DNA of 64,000 bases from Fasciolopsis buskii (lineage: Eukaryota; Platyhelminthes; Trematoda; Plagiorchiida; Fasciolidae), in contig LUCM01001917.1 of NCBI GenBank assembly GCA_008360955.1, positions 186,001 through 250,000 on the forward strand. Direction: 5' to 3'. Made by a program: the position numbers and the translations under genes. Shown here piece by piece: positions 38,806-52,674 of the stretch. Numbering within the stretch: the stretch's first letter is position 1; each line of letters starts with the position of its first letter. The notes beneath the pieces are model-generated. The model saw only the letters and a program-made list of their open reading frames with translations. It searched no databases and had not been told where the DNA came from.

Positions 38806-41800
38806 CGAGACCCTGACAAAAAAATATTGTCTTCCGTTTGGTAAAAGGGTGTTCCAAATGAGCCTTATTCCCTTTTGGAAAAAGCGATGACTAAACACAA
38901 AGTACTTTATCCGCATAATAATGTGAAGTGGGTATTGGAGATAAAAAGTTTCTCCGCTCTGACTTCATCTGAAAAATCAGATTGTCACGAAGTTCACTTA
39001 GAAATTCGATCTACCCGGCGATTTGCGAGGGTGGGGGGGGACTACTATGGAATTTTGTTAGATCAACAGTAAAACGGCAGTAGCCATCTCTTTTGGATAT
39101 CCAAATTAAAACAATTATAGAGACCAAGATCGACGGGTTCAGATCATTGAGACCCTAACCGGTGTGGAGCTTGTACCAATCACATGGAAAAATGGTAACG
39201 GAGAATTAACTAATTAGTAATTAAAATAATTCATGGTGTCACGTGTCACTTGAGATCCACCAGATTGATCCTAACCCCCTCGCAATTCATACTTTCATTT
39301 TGGAATATTTGTTGACAGCCTGGCTTGAGAGTTAGAAAAAGAAATGAATTTTCAACTTTATCTGGCATCTTAGTCATGCGACAAAAGAAGGCCAATTTTC
39401 ACATCGCTTCCAAGTAAGCGATCAGAATGAGTGAAGAAGAATAGTACAACATTTTTCATACCAAGACAAACACAAACAGCCTCTTGTAGGTCATAAGCAG
39501 TTAAATAAAAACCGTATCCGTTAAATTTATCATACAGAAAGAAGAGATCGCAGCATGAAGTTATCGTACATTTTCACTTTCTTAGGCTGCGAGAGCAAAC
39601 GGGGCCGACAGATCGATAACGCGATTTGACGTGATCACCCAGAATGAGACCAATTACTCGGATTTTTCAATTGTCGCAAGCATAATATCACCAGATCACA
39701 AGAGCTGTCGATTAACGGGATACCATGCAACTCCAGTTCGAAACTGCCAACGTTTGACGAGGTTGCGCTAAATTATTGTAAAGTATCAGTTTTCATTTTG
39801 TTCACGGGAAACTCTTTAAAATACTTCCATTTCAGCTTTACTCGCGACTTTTGTCTCGCTTTTGCCATGCATAAATTGTCACTTTAATTGGTTTTGATTT
39901 TCAGTCGAGAATTTTGAGCAAAATAATTCCACCTCGTAGAGCACATTGTTTTCGCATTTGGATAAACTGGGTTTTTGGAATTCGGTTCTTTCATTTCCCA
40001 ATTTTTTTATACGTATTATCAACAAGGTCAAGCAAAACTTGGATTTCTAGGTCCACTACTTTCTAACAGAATCTGTATTTGTGTGTACGGCTAACGTTGA
40101 AATCGCACGAAAGAAGCTAGTTGAGGTTTCTTCCAAAAACTCTCATCTGTCAACTCTGCAGATTAGACCATAGGAAATGAACGCATCAACAAACGAAGTC
40201 TCAATGCTCGGAAATTTAAATAGTGCCACACGCGATTTACCGGTTGCCGGTCGTTCATGAAGTCATTTTTATTTCAACACTACTTTTAATTGTAGAAAAT
40301 CACCAAACATTATCTTTTTTGCGTGACGTGCCCCAGTCCGCTTTTGTTCTGCTTGATATCACATACGACGTGAATAAATACCATGCAAAAAGTAAGTCAA
40401 CCACGTGATTTTGTGTGCTCCAAGCTTGGCTGATGCCTTTAGGAGATTTACACATCGTCTTGTCGTTGTTCTCGACGGAGTTTGTCAATATTAATTTCGT
40501 CCTGTCTGGCGGCATATTCGATTTTGCAATACGCACAACCGCCCGGGCAAAGGTTTTTCTTTGACAAATTACACCATTTATGAGAACATTAAAATCTTGC
40601 AACTTTTGGAAACAGAATCCGACAAATCAAGCAAAGCTTAATTCGACAATCTAACAAACGAATGGATTTCATACGATTCTTTGCCATTTTATGCAATTCT
40701 ATCGGAAATGCATGCCATACCAGTTGATAGTCAAATGCCGGAACTTGATCGCAATCCTTGTTCGGCTTTACTCAAGACCCAAACCAAAATGCTATAAATC
40801 AGCACATTTCTGCAGCTCGTGCACAACAGTGATTCGAGAAGCGTTGTCGAATACAAATATTGACGCCTATCGCGATACTCGTACCAAGTGACACCATGGA
40901 GCACTCACTGTACAAGTTGACACCGGCAGATTATGCCATATTTTTGGATTGTTTGGAGCTCTTTTGAGTGGCCCAGCGGAGTGAAATCAGCCAGATTGCA
41001 TTTCATGTCTTGCCGTGGGAACAAATCAAACATAACTGATTAACGGTGGCACTTTTCCGGGAACTAAACAGACGCAAAATTAAAAACTTCACTGAAATTT
41101 AAGTGACAACGCTGCAAGCTTGAGTGAAACGTGTTTCTACTTTAACAACAAGATTCCAGACGGGAGAAAACTCCAGATCTAAGAGTAATTATGTGATCAT
41201 ATTGCTATCCGTTAGTTCGTTTGCAAATATTTTGATGTTTGTGGCAAAAAGCGGCTCTTTGTAACGTCATCGAATGAAGTGAATTTTAGTTCTGGGTTGC
41301 ATCCTGAGGAAATAAAGGTGTTACCTTGGTCGTCAGAGTAGAGTAGTCTCAAGAGTGTAAATCGAAAAATGGCAACGTGTGAATGAATTCTACACTTTAT
41401 AAGAAGGTTCTTACAGTTCATGCGAGGTTATTCTCTCTCACTTACTGCAACTAAACTGCGTTATTCATATCAGCGGGTACTGAACCGAAGGACATTAGTT
41501 AAGTATCTACTAGGTCGACTTCCAAAAGACCTATTTATTTGTTTCTACTATTAGTAGTTTGGTGCATGATGAACAACTGGCCCAAGATAGAAATGTATAT
41601 TTGTGGGAAATCTAATGTACATATTGATCCGAGGCGGCAGAGATAGAGATCTGGATCCGGTACGGCTAAATTTAAATTCCCGTTGAACCGACTAAAAAAG
41701 AGAGGGCATAAGACGTAGGCAGTTTGTGCCTGTCGAAAAGAAACGGACGCGCTGAGCGCCCTGAGGCACTAAAAGTAATTTGGCAAAGAATGCGCTTCGG

Positions 41801-43679
41801 TAGATTAGGCGAATGCTGAACGGATCTGAAAGCAAAGACAACACTGAGCGAGGCGAAATTTGTACCAACTCATCAACGATTTTTATTTCATCTTTCCGGT
41901 GCATTTAAACCTGCGGATTCTGCTGAACTCCGAAGAAAATTCTGTTATCGTGGCTGAACTAAGGCAATGGATATCGTACCCGAACAGAAGTCAAGCGGAT
42001 TACCGGCGATTCTTGAATGAAATGTCCAAAAACCTAGGCACGATCTTGTAACTCAGTTGATATGGTGCAAACTGTTGTCACAGGCTGACGTAAGCCACTG
42101 TGTTGATTCTGCATGCTCGAAGGTCACATGCAATTGATTGTACTTTCTGAGCACCGGCTCATTAGGTTTCCTTTGAGTTTTTCATAATGCAAATCGGAAC
42201 ACTTCTAACCCCTTTCACAGAAACGTTGACTCCGCATAAGTTACACGATACTAGAGCCTGAATGGTGCCCTAGCGTGGGTTCATATACTGTTGCAATCAA
42301 TGGAATGACACATTCGGATTAATTCAACCTAACTACTTAGTTTTTTAGGCGTTTCAAGCAAATGTTATAGGAATGACCTAACGACATAACTGACGGCTCA
42401 TTTATTCATAGACTTTGATTACTATTATGAGAACGCCTACTCAAAGCGATCACCCAGACAGCAAACGAAAACAGGGCACTTAAATTTTTTGGGAATTATG
42501 GCGACAAGAAATGTCGAAGACAAGCAACTAAGTGATAGGGGGAAATTTAGCATCGTGTTCTTTACATATTTCTCATAGCTGAACGTTCCGTTGATAAACA
42601 GCCATTCGAGTTCGATCTTCGATTCTCCAACAGGCGGAACTTCGTCATGGCAACATATAACAAGCTAATCTGGTCTAACAACTTCTGGCACAGTGACAAT
42701 CACCAACGAATAAGAATTTGATCATCTTGAACCAGAACTCTTGTCTTTCTCGCATTCGTTGATTTTTCCCTATCTGGTCTAAATCGGATTTAAGCAAGTT
42801 TCGTAGATCAATGCCAGACTAAGTGGTACGACTGTAAAATTCTTGTTTGCTTTGTTGGGTGAAGTGATGTTTCTGTTTTTTGTTGTGAATAGATATTGAA
42901 AGGGTGACTCTTGTGCACCCCTTACAATCACGGTATGAAAACAAAGAAGTTACGGCAATCAAACTAAAAGTTACAAAGTTTATTTTCACATTTTGTTTTA
43001 TTCAGTAACTGATTCATTCTAAGTTGACACGGTCGAAACAGCTATATCCCTTCGTGTTGGTGTTCACGTCTGAGTTCAAGCTACATACTCTTTTAGAGTG
43101 GAAGAAAGTTCTCTTGTCACAATTTATCGTGTGTACGTTAGGCTCAAATGAATAGAATGAAATCCTGAAGCGTGATGACTCATTGCCTTTTACCGACGGA
43201 TTAAGCGAGACAAGTAGCTGAAAGAACATGATAATGGTACTGTTAAAACCGACGAACCACGCCAAAGGAATCCCGGTGTTCAACTCGACAAAACCTCTAT
43301 TTACCTCTGTCAGACCAATATTGCCTGTACTGTTCTATAGCCACATACCAAACACCAACAATTAGTTGACCAATCGACCATAAAGCTCCATTCAGCAATG
43401 GCTACCGCGTTTATTTAGTCATTAAGATTATGAAAAAAAGAAGAAAAGCCTCACTTGCCATTTTGAGATCTTTAAACAGGTTTCAAATGGAATTGCAAAT
43501 GTAGTGAATAAAAATGTCCAACAGCAGTTAACGAAGACCGGATTGGTAACGATCAGGAAGACCGACAGATTCCCTCAGTCCCAAAGTCTTCTATCCCGTT
43601 GATCCTTTTACCATGCAGTCGATCGAACTCCGACCTACTAATCAACTGTGATATTCCCCACTCTTTTATCTTCTACTTT

Positions 43680-43822
43680 TTATGAATGAAATAGCAGTGT
43701 ACACCATTTCTCAGGCAACAGAGGGCTGCCAAATGGGGAAGTTAAACCGGCGGTGGGGGATTCGAGCCTGCGACCTTCACGTCAAAACGGCACGACCTTA
43801 TCCACTTGGCCACTTCCGGCCG
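43680..43822 (-). repeat. tRNA-derived SINE, copy 3 (best preserved head)
   Basis: On the minus strand, a perfect box A TGGCCAAGTGG (43802-43812) and box B GGCTCGAATCC (43758-43768) are separated as in a tRNA. The body has ACTTCCCCATTTGGCAGCCC, shared with copy 1 (ACTTCCCCACCTGGGAGCCC), and the tail CACTGCTATTTCATTCATAA. It is not a functional tRNA: the acceptor stem does not close and no 3' half of normal length is present. It is in sense orientation to the host gene, like the other two copies. Confidence 0.85.
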
Positions 43823-46800
43823 AAAGATGGACGCGTTAATCTCAAGTAATGCTCCACAATTGATCGGTTACTTATCCGGACTACAAGCAGCACAAAAACG
43901 GCAGATCCGATTGGCAACTCACAATCTTTATTATTACGGAAACCATTTTTAACCGCATTTCTTTTTTAATTGTTTCGCGTTATTGGTCTGGAAGACAAAT
44001 TACCCGAGAATTGGTAAACAGGAGAGCGTTGTGCTATCTTTCATCCAAACAGCCTTCTCTACCTGTTTTTCTTCCATTTATTTCTTCTCTGAGTGGTAAA
44101 AGTGGCCGATAAATGGCTGATCACTTCAATGTAGAAGTATTTGAAAGATCAGCGTCCACACAGCAACGAGACGTAGATGTTAAGTGTAGATCCGAAGTCT
44201 TTCTCGAATATTTCACACTTCAGATTCCAACGAAGAAGCGTTTTGATGAACTGATTTCTATAATTTAGCACAGAATCAAGTTTCAGACATGATTATAGCA
44301 CCATGTCCGATTGTTCCAAACTGATCCCCTTTTTTAGGTCAGGTATTAAAAGTCCGCTGAAATCTTGACGTTGTTTTGAGGTTCTGTCTTTTACATAGTA
44401 AAGAAGAAAGTCGAAAGAATCATGCGCTTTGCTTGCGAATCGAACATCCCCATAGGAGAAGCGAATCGGATGAGAAAGCGCTAACCATAGATGATGATCT
44501 ACCATGTCCCTAAAAACTTGCTAGTCCATTTTCCTAAGCCCAACGAGCCCGAATCTAGAGATTTTTTGCTATCTCTTATTGAATGGGAAATAGTGTCATC
44601 CAAAATGGTTGTTCATGTCATCCGTCAAATATCGACAAACGTTTTCTGAAATACTGTAACCCGAGTGACAGGCAATCACAAACGGGTCGATTTCAGGCGA
44701 TATTTCTTGTCTGCTTATTGTTGATGCGTCGAAATGCGATTGGCAGCGGTCGTGATGAGCCCGTGCACTGCACAATCATGCGCATTACGACCGTTCGGCT
44801 GCGCGTGTCATGGTCATTTCCGCCCCTAAAGTTCTCCTGACGTGACATTCTCTACAGATTTCACTTTGCGCACTAATGACACGCGTGTGCATACGCAATG
44901 ATGGGTGAATGGGTCAGTGCCCGGTCTTATCACCACCAAGACCAATCGCATTTTGACGCATCAACATTACGTGGACGAGAACGAACCACTGAGGCTCGAC
45001 CGGTCTGTAGAATTCAATCAAAATTACTCATCGCACGGTATTAGCACACGATTCATCATAAAGAAAGCATGCCATGCACAGCTCTTTCATTCTTAAATTT
45101 ATCAACACTTCGAATTCGCCATTTCGACTGCCTCACGGTTGATGAAGACAAAGCAACCAACATTTCGCTTCTTGGTCATAACGTGACTTTATTTCCTTAA
45201 AAGGTAGCTGTCATCGTGGGAATCGATCGTTTACGACATTGGGATGTACGTAGACTGTCACCATTTACACTGGTTCCGAACTAGAACCATGAACGCAAAT
45301 GATATTGTTTTTTGCCTGTCGATAAAGCAAGTCGCAAAACCCATTCTACTTGAACGGGGGTGACTCAAAATTGCCCAAATCCAGCAGGAACTCGGGTGAC
45401 AATAATCCTGTCAACCAACAAATCTGATCGACTTTCGTGTCATTCGTAAATATACACACTGATTGATTGTCAGCTAACTTGCACGAACCTAGAGAATGCC
45501 AATGAAGAGGGTGTGTTCATTTAGGTTACAGATGACGTCTTTAGGATGCAGTCATGTGGTATGGTACCAACTAATTCCAGACACAAATAAAATTCCAAGC
45601 TTCATTCCAAAGAGTTGAAATATTTAGAGTTCTGAATCTCAGAGAATAAGACATAATCTTCTCTAAAACATTGCACTCAACCGTTCTCAAACAAATCTAA
45701 GAGAAGCGCACTCCCTGACGATCCAAGACGTGGATTATCCTATGAACGACCAAACCTTTTAAAGGTTCTAATGAGGAAAACTGTGAAAAACTTACGGAAG
45801 AAAGGCTACTCATAGAAGCTTGAGGATGGATTCTAGTTCAGCTGTACGCAACAGCATTCTGTTCACCTGGATGTATGTGTGCCTGCTTGTGTGTATAATC
45901 GGTGTAACGGACTTTTTCAGTTACGCCTAGATGATGAGTACTGGTGACACGGATGATAAGAAACCGTTGTCGACCTTTGCTACTTATTACATCTCAGATG
46001 CACCTAGTTATTGTTACTGTTCTCGGCCGAATTGTGAGCTTTCTTTGAGCCAAAGTTTTATTCATATTAGATATTGTTACACGTAAGCTAGCCTGATGAA
46101 CTGGGACTCAATGTGAAACTCACTGTCCATCTTTGTAGCCAGTACTCAACAGATGGATCGAAGATGTGTACAAATTGAGTGCCTCTGCCCCGAGTTAAGC
46201 CTAAATTGCACATCTCATATCTTTGCCATTTGTTAGGATGCAATATAGTAATTTTTACCCCATAGAAGTGCTTTAATTCTGAGTTGTACTTGAAACTCCC
46301 AATCGGAATGAAGGAATCATTTCGAAATAATGGCTGAGGTACAACAATTTGTAGTTTGTGCCCTATCGTCAGGTAAGCGATTTCCTCAACAGTTTGATAC
46401 ACTTGGTGTCACGTGCCTGATAATTCGATCGTCAGGCCAACGTCCATTTAGCTCGGGGGGGGAGGGGGAGCAGAGTAGAAAATCATCAAAACTGGATGTT
46501 CGCATTTCTTGGCCCAGTGGAAAATGTGTTTTACAAATATGTTCATGTAGGTGGGGTGTGAATTCTGTTTACCCCGGAAAACTGCACCCTATGTATTAGG
46601 TGCTGTTCCATTGTGTTGGATCCTACCAATAATCTTGAATATCAAGACTTGAGGCAAAAAGTAATTTTATCACGTTGATCTTTTGTTGCCGCACCTAGGG
46701 TCACTCTGGTTACACTTTTGATTGCGTCAGTCGCAATGGCCTATCAGAGGGAACCTTCAAGTCGAGATTAAACTCCAACCAAAAAGCGTAATCGGAGGCA

Positions 46801-48084
46801 TTACCTGACAGCTTGTTTGTCGGGGACGGATCGTCCAATCAATTTCGACCTAGATTAGCTCCGGTTTCGGATTTGGTATACCAGTCCTACTCCTCTCAAT
46901 GAGTAATAGCATGATTTCAGATGTATTCGGGAGCTGTAGGCCTTGACGAGTCTCAGTAAGCCTCGGGGGATCAAACTGAGATCTGGGAAACTGACATACC
47001 GTAGGTCATTGAAACTCAATACAGTTTACCGTTTTGAGCTAATGCATAAAAGATCATGCAAACACTGGGTTCCGGTACACTCATGGATGCCATTTTTCAT
47101 CTAGATATGAGGAGGATCAGACTGTTGTTTAAACAAGACCACGTTAGGCAACAATGAACCACGAATCGGTTGACATTTGCAATGAAACCAAAGAAGACGG
47201 GATGTTGATTGCACAACGCAGCCGGAGAAGAGGGGAGTTAGAAATTCTCTCCGAACTCCTGAAAATCAGTATACGGACCGACAGAGGCATGGTTTCATGT
47301 GGTACAGAAACTTCGTTGGAAAGAAGCTATCCGACAGTAAAATTTTCAAATAAACCTACGTCAAGTCCCCGTAAACACTATCGCAGCTAATAACCCCATA
47401 TGGATAAGATTTATTCTCAGTGCCTGTTTTTTCCACTGCCTGAACGAATGGTGGACTTTATTGTATATATTATGTAAGTATTCAAAACTGGACTGCGAGC
47501 TACTCAGAAAGCATGCTTGGTGGGAATCGATAACAGACCGTGGGGATAGATGAAACTTCCTGCGTGTGCGTGGTTTTGCTTCGTGTGTGAAAGAGGCCAC
47601 CGGTTTCGGACCGGTACTCCAAGGTTACTGCGTTCCACCGACTCCAGGACCGGCTACCGTTACATTCAGTTAAGGGTTTGGAACATTGTGTTCCGAACCA
47701 TTCACAAAGAACACAACGTTTTCCAATGAGTGCCTTACCAATTCACTGATTGTTGAGCGATCGCCGATAGACATTGGAAAATGAAGCATTTCAAACTACG
47801 GAAAGGTGCAATGACGCGGTCAAGATCAGGGGAACATAATATGCCTTCCGGATGTCGACTTTTGGATCCAGCTTACAGCCTCTATAGGCGTAGGAGAGAA
47901 GTTATAATATTTGGTCCACCAGGACATGCGGAAGTTCATAGTCACTTCAACAAACAAAGATGGAAAAATGAACATATTCGCTTGTATCTCGAATTCCGGC
48001 TGTTTATCTAAAATCACTTGATTCATATTTAGCCCATTCCAGAATGCCCATTCAGAGGAGCCCAGTAAGCAAAAACCACATGCT

Positions 48085-48240
48085 AATGAATTATTCGTTT
48101 TTGACAATGCTTCTGTTCATGGCAGAGCCTCGAATGCTCAGTTGTGTAATTTCCATACGATAAAGCATTCACCACTTTACAGTCCATTTCTGAGTCCAAT
48201 CGAAAAGCTGTGTTTGGTAAATCGAAACAGGCAAATTTAA
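48085..48240 (+). pseudogene. Tc1/mariner (IS630-type) transposase C-terminal scrap
   Basis: The frame of 51 codons plus stop contains LFVFDNASVHGRA and then KHSPLYSPFLSPIEKL. This is the second catalytic Asp block (DNAxxH) and the YSPFLNPIE block of DDE/DDD transposases of the Tc1/mariner/IS630 superfamily, at about the right spacing. The last catalytic Glu of a DDE triad would be the E of SPIE. The upstream part is not readable in frame; stops occur just before it. No terminal inverted repeats were identified. Confidence 0.6.
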
Positions 48241-50701
48241 CTAAATTTTACTCCTAGAGTCTCAGTACACAGAAAAAAACTGGTCTGTTGAAAATATGGA
48301 TTTCATTGCCCATATTTGCGATGGATTTTACGGTCAAACGTTGCGAGGAGCAACTTCTTTTGTCGTTGAAACTAGCATTCAACTAGACTGCACCTTTGAG
48401 GTGCACTTCCTAAATCCGATATTCATTCACGTTCTCCAAGGCAGCATTAAATTTCGAACTTGCGTAATTTTATCCTAAATATGCATCCCTTTTTATTTGT
48501 AATTTTACTTTTCCTCTCGTTGAATGACTGGAAGGACTCCATCTGAACTCTTGTTAGGTTAGTTCAAATTGCATAGGACCGCTGTATACAGGAGACTAAC
48601 GTTACCCTAGAGACAACCTCCGGCTTTGACGCAACATAAGAAACAAATCTATTGCTCAAAGACAATAGATAACTTGAAATTCAATGTAGTTTCGTAAGAA
48701 GATATCATAAAGTGGTACGCTGAAGAAATGACGATCATAACCGATATCCGAGGCAGCGAATTATCAGACATGGGTGGCAAAGATGGGAACCGATGGAACG
48801 GGGTTGACAAAGGAGTGAAAAGAGAGTGGATAAAGAAGAAAAATTCCGTAGTTGAGTAGCCTTGGTTTCCTTTGAACATGAACTAGATAAAACAGAGAAG
48901 TATATCAGGAACTATAGACAAAATATCCATCATGAGCTTCCCAAGACTGTTCGCATGAGTTCACTGAAAAGGCGGCTGATTTTAAGAGATGATCTCATGT
49001 GCACCATTTTCAGTTGGCAAGATGCTCTAATATGCAGTTACGCGGTCAAAAGCCAGAGGATGACTGATCATCCCAAACCGAGTTTTTTTCGCTGGCCCAG
49101 GTGTCTATAGCGTCTGGACAATCCAGTATGATCTTCAAGACTTTGTTCTATACTGGTCAGCGGTTGGCCTCGAGACAATCTGCAATGCATTATTCCATAG
49201 TAAGCTGAGTGTTTCGTAGAACAGCTTTCTGGGAGGTATCAACTTCCAGACCGTAAAGATCATTTTAACCGTGAGCGCTGCGCCTGCAAGTTTGCTCTTA
49301 GGTAAGCCAAGGCTGGTAATGGCCACTGTATGTACGGTTGTTCTCACACCTGCAACTCGATAAGGGAACAGTTTTGCGCTGAACGCGTAATCCCCGTCAC
49401 TATATTTATTGACATGTTAGATGCAGACAGGCATACTACTGCAGCCTCGAGTGTGGCATCGGGTAGTTGACTGACCTACAGAGTGTGCCAAGCTAAAGCA
49501 AACGGTCTGAAATCAGAGTAGAACGAGAATCCTTGATTACTCACCTAGCACAAACATGCGCTGAAGCTGTTTTGGCATGCTTATCTCTCACAGACCCGAC
49601 AGTGAAATCCACGGCTCACTCAGGGTTACGTCATCACAGGCACATGCAAAGAAGCCTACCCGGATTTGAAAAACCCCAGTGATTTAAGATTTGATTTGTT
49701 AGACACACTATAATATACCAGTCATAATTTCTGCAGATGTGTTTGCCTTATTCCTTCATATTATTAACGTTTACTTGAGCTTGTTTGTTACCGGGTTGTT
49801 AACTGCTTGGTTTGTCCATATCACGCATTATGAAGTGGAATATTAATTAATTGTTTTATTGCAAATGTAACGTCTAACCAAAGTGACTGCATAAAAAATC
49901 GTGCGCCCGCCAAGTTGCACGCTTCCTGGAGTACGAAGCGCCGAACTAGTGCCGATGGCTACCGACTGTCTACCAATTTTTGAATGGCTCACGCCTATCA
50001 CGTGAACGATTAATGAACAGTTACAAATACCAGTTTTGTGCTTTCCCTTTTACTTTCCGCTACCGAATCTTGCCGTCGATTATGGTCCACGTGTATGAAC
50101 TTGTTCAGACTAAAATGACCGGTTGTTCTACCATACAACTGCAATCCACGTATAAAATCGATGCGGAAAAACCAATCCATTTTGAGACTTTACATACGGC
50201 GATCACGTTCACTTAAAACTCAGTAACAACCCGTTATCATCAATCTGATCAAGAACCATGCTAGATGGCTTAATCACAAAATGAAAAACGAAATTAGCTG
50301 ACTAGTGCTAAGTTCTGGTTGAATCCACTGGAATTTCTGACCACCTAAATGATCTGCTATGTCCTACTTTGTGGGTCCGTTCTTACGTTTGTAACCAGGC
50401 GCCTCCTGTGATTTCAACTGACTTTTCAAAAGAGGAAGACGACAATACTGGCGAGTAGACTGTAAGAGCATATAAACCCCGATTGCCTATCCCAAAAGAC
50501 AAAAACACAGACAGCTCTTCCTGAGAATCCGATCTCATATCGAAAATCACGAGTTTTTACAATTAGTCGTAACCCGATTCGGACAGATACTAGTGATGCT
50601 GAAGTTGGCCCACAATAAGAAATACTTTGGCCCTTTATACGAGTGTACCAAGTACATAATGGGAAATTTGGTGAAAACAATCTATCCCTTTAACAACTTA
50701 C

Positions 50702-51216
50702 CGCGGATTCACCGAGACTGGTGTTGTTGAAAACACCTCAGCACCATCTGCTGTCACTTCTATCTTTGTCGTATATGTGTCACCAGGCCAGTCAAGTTGG
50801 ACAGCTTGTGGTGGACGTGTATAACTACTTTTAGCACGTCGTTCCCACAGCGCTCGATTTTGGCTACGTGATTCCCGGACCACTGGTACAACGGGATGCG
50901 GAATTTTTCTAGGAGTTTTTGGTGTGGGTGGCATTGAGTATTGGAAACCGGTACCGGACGAGCCGGCTGATTTTTTGGTTGGTGTTGCAGCCACTGAATC
51001 ACCGGCCTCATAGGCGGCTAATTCTTTCATTATATCACTGATCCGTACTTCACCGTCGGCATCCGTGTCCAGACCGTCAAACAAGGCACTGGCCAATTCG
51101 GGGGACAAATTTATCGTATCATGTGAGCACAGTTTCACCCATTCGATTTTGTTCAAAAATCCATTGTGTTCCACATCGTAACTACGCATCAGTTCTCTCA
51201 AAGCCTCAGTGGCCAT
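50702..51216 (-). CDS. CRACR2A/RASEF-like protein, exon 1 with paired EF-hands
   Basis: From the ATG at 51214-51216 (A at -3 and G at +4, a good start context) to a GTAAGT donor (50696-50701): 171 codons plus two bases. EF-hand loop 1 is residues 14-25 (DVEHNGFLNKIE, canonical). Loop 2 is residues 50-61 (DTDADGEVRISD, Asp instead of Glu at position 12). A Ser/Thr/Pro-rich linker with MPPTPKTPRKIPHP near residue 100 follows. In CRACR2A and RASEF such N-terminal EF-hands sense calcium ahead of a coiled coil and a C-terminal Rab domain; the role in calcium-controlled membrane traffic or channel regulation is inferred. The frame is also open for 32 codons upstream to 51312 without an ATG, so an earlier exon contributing the start is possible. 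Confidence 0.8.
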
Positions 51217-52674
51217 ATTCACAAACTTGTCCTTTTCGCTTGTTGGGTATTTTTGTAGACGTAGAACTTCGTTAGTGATGTTAAGAATAATCAAATCACG
51301 GTGAGAAAACACAAATAAACACCTGGGCTGCTAGTTTCTGGCTGTTGTGGATCAGATGTGTACAAGTAGGCATTCAATTCACGTTTCACGTCGCTTTTGT
51401 ACTCCGTGCAAACGTGTTTGCAAGCTATCAAGCAACAAGCGCAGACGCACCCACAAATGCACCAACAAGAGCAGACTTGTGTGCTGTATGCTAGCAAAGA
51501 TAGCTTTCTTGATATGTACCAATGAGACCCGCACACACACGTTAAAGTGCTATTCACATTTGCACACATCTACTGGCACAGATGCGCGTGAATACGCAAA
51601 TACCAAACGCCCACATCAAGACTATACGAGGGTACAGAAGAGAGCTTGATTACACTATTCATCACGCGATCCATTAGTTCTAAACTTGTCATAATTACTT
51701 TCACCTTTTCTGGTTCACCTACGCTGTCTACCGACCTTCTTATTTCAGCTGCCTGGTTCTTTTGAACTCATTTTTCCGACTGTATCACTTCTGGTACCAC
51801 TTGGTTAGTTAATTGAACAGAAAAAGCGACATCTGATCACCGTCTAGCCGGGATACAGGTGGACATACCGGTTGTCTCGTGTTACTTGTAAGTGAGCGAA
51901 AAAAACTGATTTGATTAGAATTTTAATAAACAGTAGGTTTCTTCAGCACGGAAGTCAATGGTTTTGTGGTTAGAACGATTACAGAAAAATTAAGTGCCTT
52001 TATTTGGTTGTTTGTTTTCTCGAAATTTGACTGCATAAAAAACACAGAGGAACGCAAGGGACCAAGGGCTTCACTAATAACCATAAAGTGTTAGTGACAC
52101 AATGATCCATGCTTGAGCTTTGATGTTTATGAAGACAACTGTCCAGGTATTCTAACCGACAACACGGAAGTCTGCATTGCAGTAACATACTTGGACTAGT
52201 GGATTGCCAGCATCCACCGATGCGAAGTATCAAATCGGGCAATGAAGTTCGAATACCGCCAGCGCCGATTAGTCGAGGAATCAACAAAATTTATTTGTCC
52301 AAGAACCCGCCTAATAAAATAAGACAAATCTTCGCACAGTTACTAAAAGGAAGAATATTATAAATGACCCTAATACTGCAAGCTATACCATGAAAACGAA
52401 TTCAATAGAATTTCAGATAGCGCGAACCGTTTCGACAATTGTGCTGCACAGTACCAGTCCTCCTGGCCTCACTGGCCGTGTGGTGTAAAAACTCGTCGAA
52501 GGCACAGGCGGTAAAGGTGCATCGCAGCCGAAATGCTTCAGCGTCAGAATCATAAACATATGCTCACTGCACGCAAAACTGGACAACTTTAATTGATTAT
52601 TGTTCAAGTGTGAAATCTCGCTAAGTAGATTCAGCTTGCAAAAATGCATACGGACAAAACGCTCATGAATGCCT

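Larger units (their letters stand above)
30384..50701 (-). other. intron 1 of the CRACR2A/RASEF-like gene
   Basis: About 20.3 kb between the EF-hand exon and exon 2. It contains a degenerate tetranucleotide repeat (31.2 kb), an isolated splice-acceptor-bounded frame on the plus strand (34.4 kb), a perfect hairpin (36.5 kb), two SINEs (38.7 and 43.7 kb) and a transposase scrap (48.1 kb). The remaining stretches hold nothing I can support. Phases of exons 1 and 2 match, so no further exon is required here, though one could be present. Confidence 0.55.

Noticed and set aside
51291..51569. 92-codon cysteine-rich minus-strand frame just upstream of the EF-hand exon
   Set aside because: It is in a different frame from the EF-hand exon, and its composition comes from a low-complexity GTG/CAC-rich stretch.
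52413..52600. Minus-strand frame with a Pro-rich, protein-like end before a stop
   Set aside because: No similarity, no reliable acceptor and no polyadenylation signal after the stop; insufficient to call a terminal exon.
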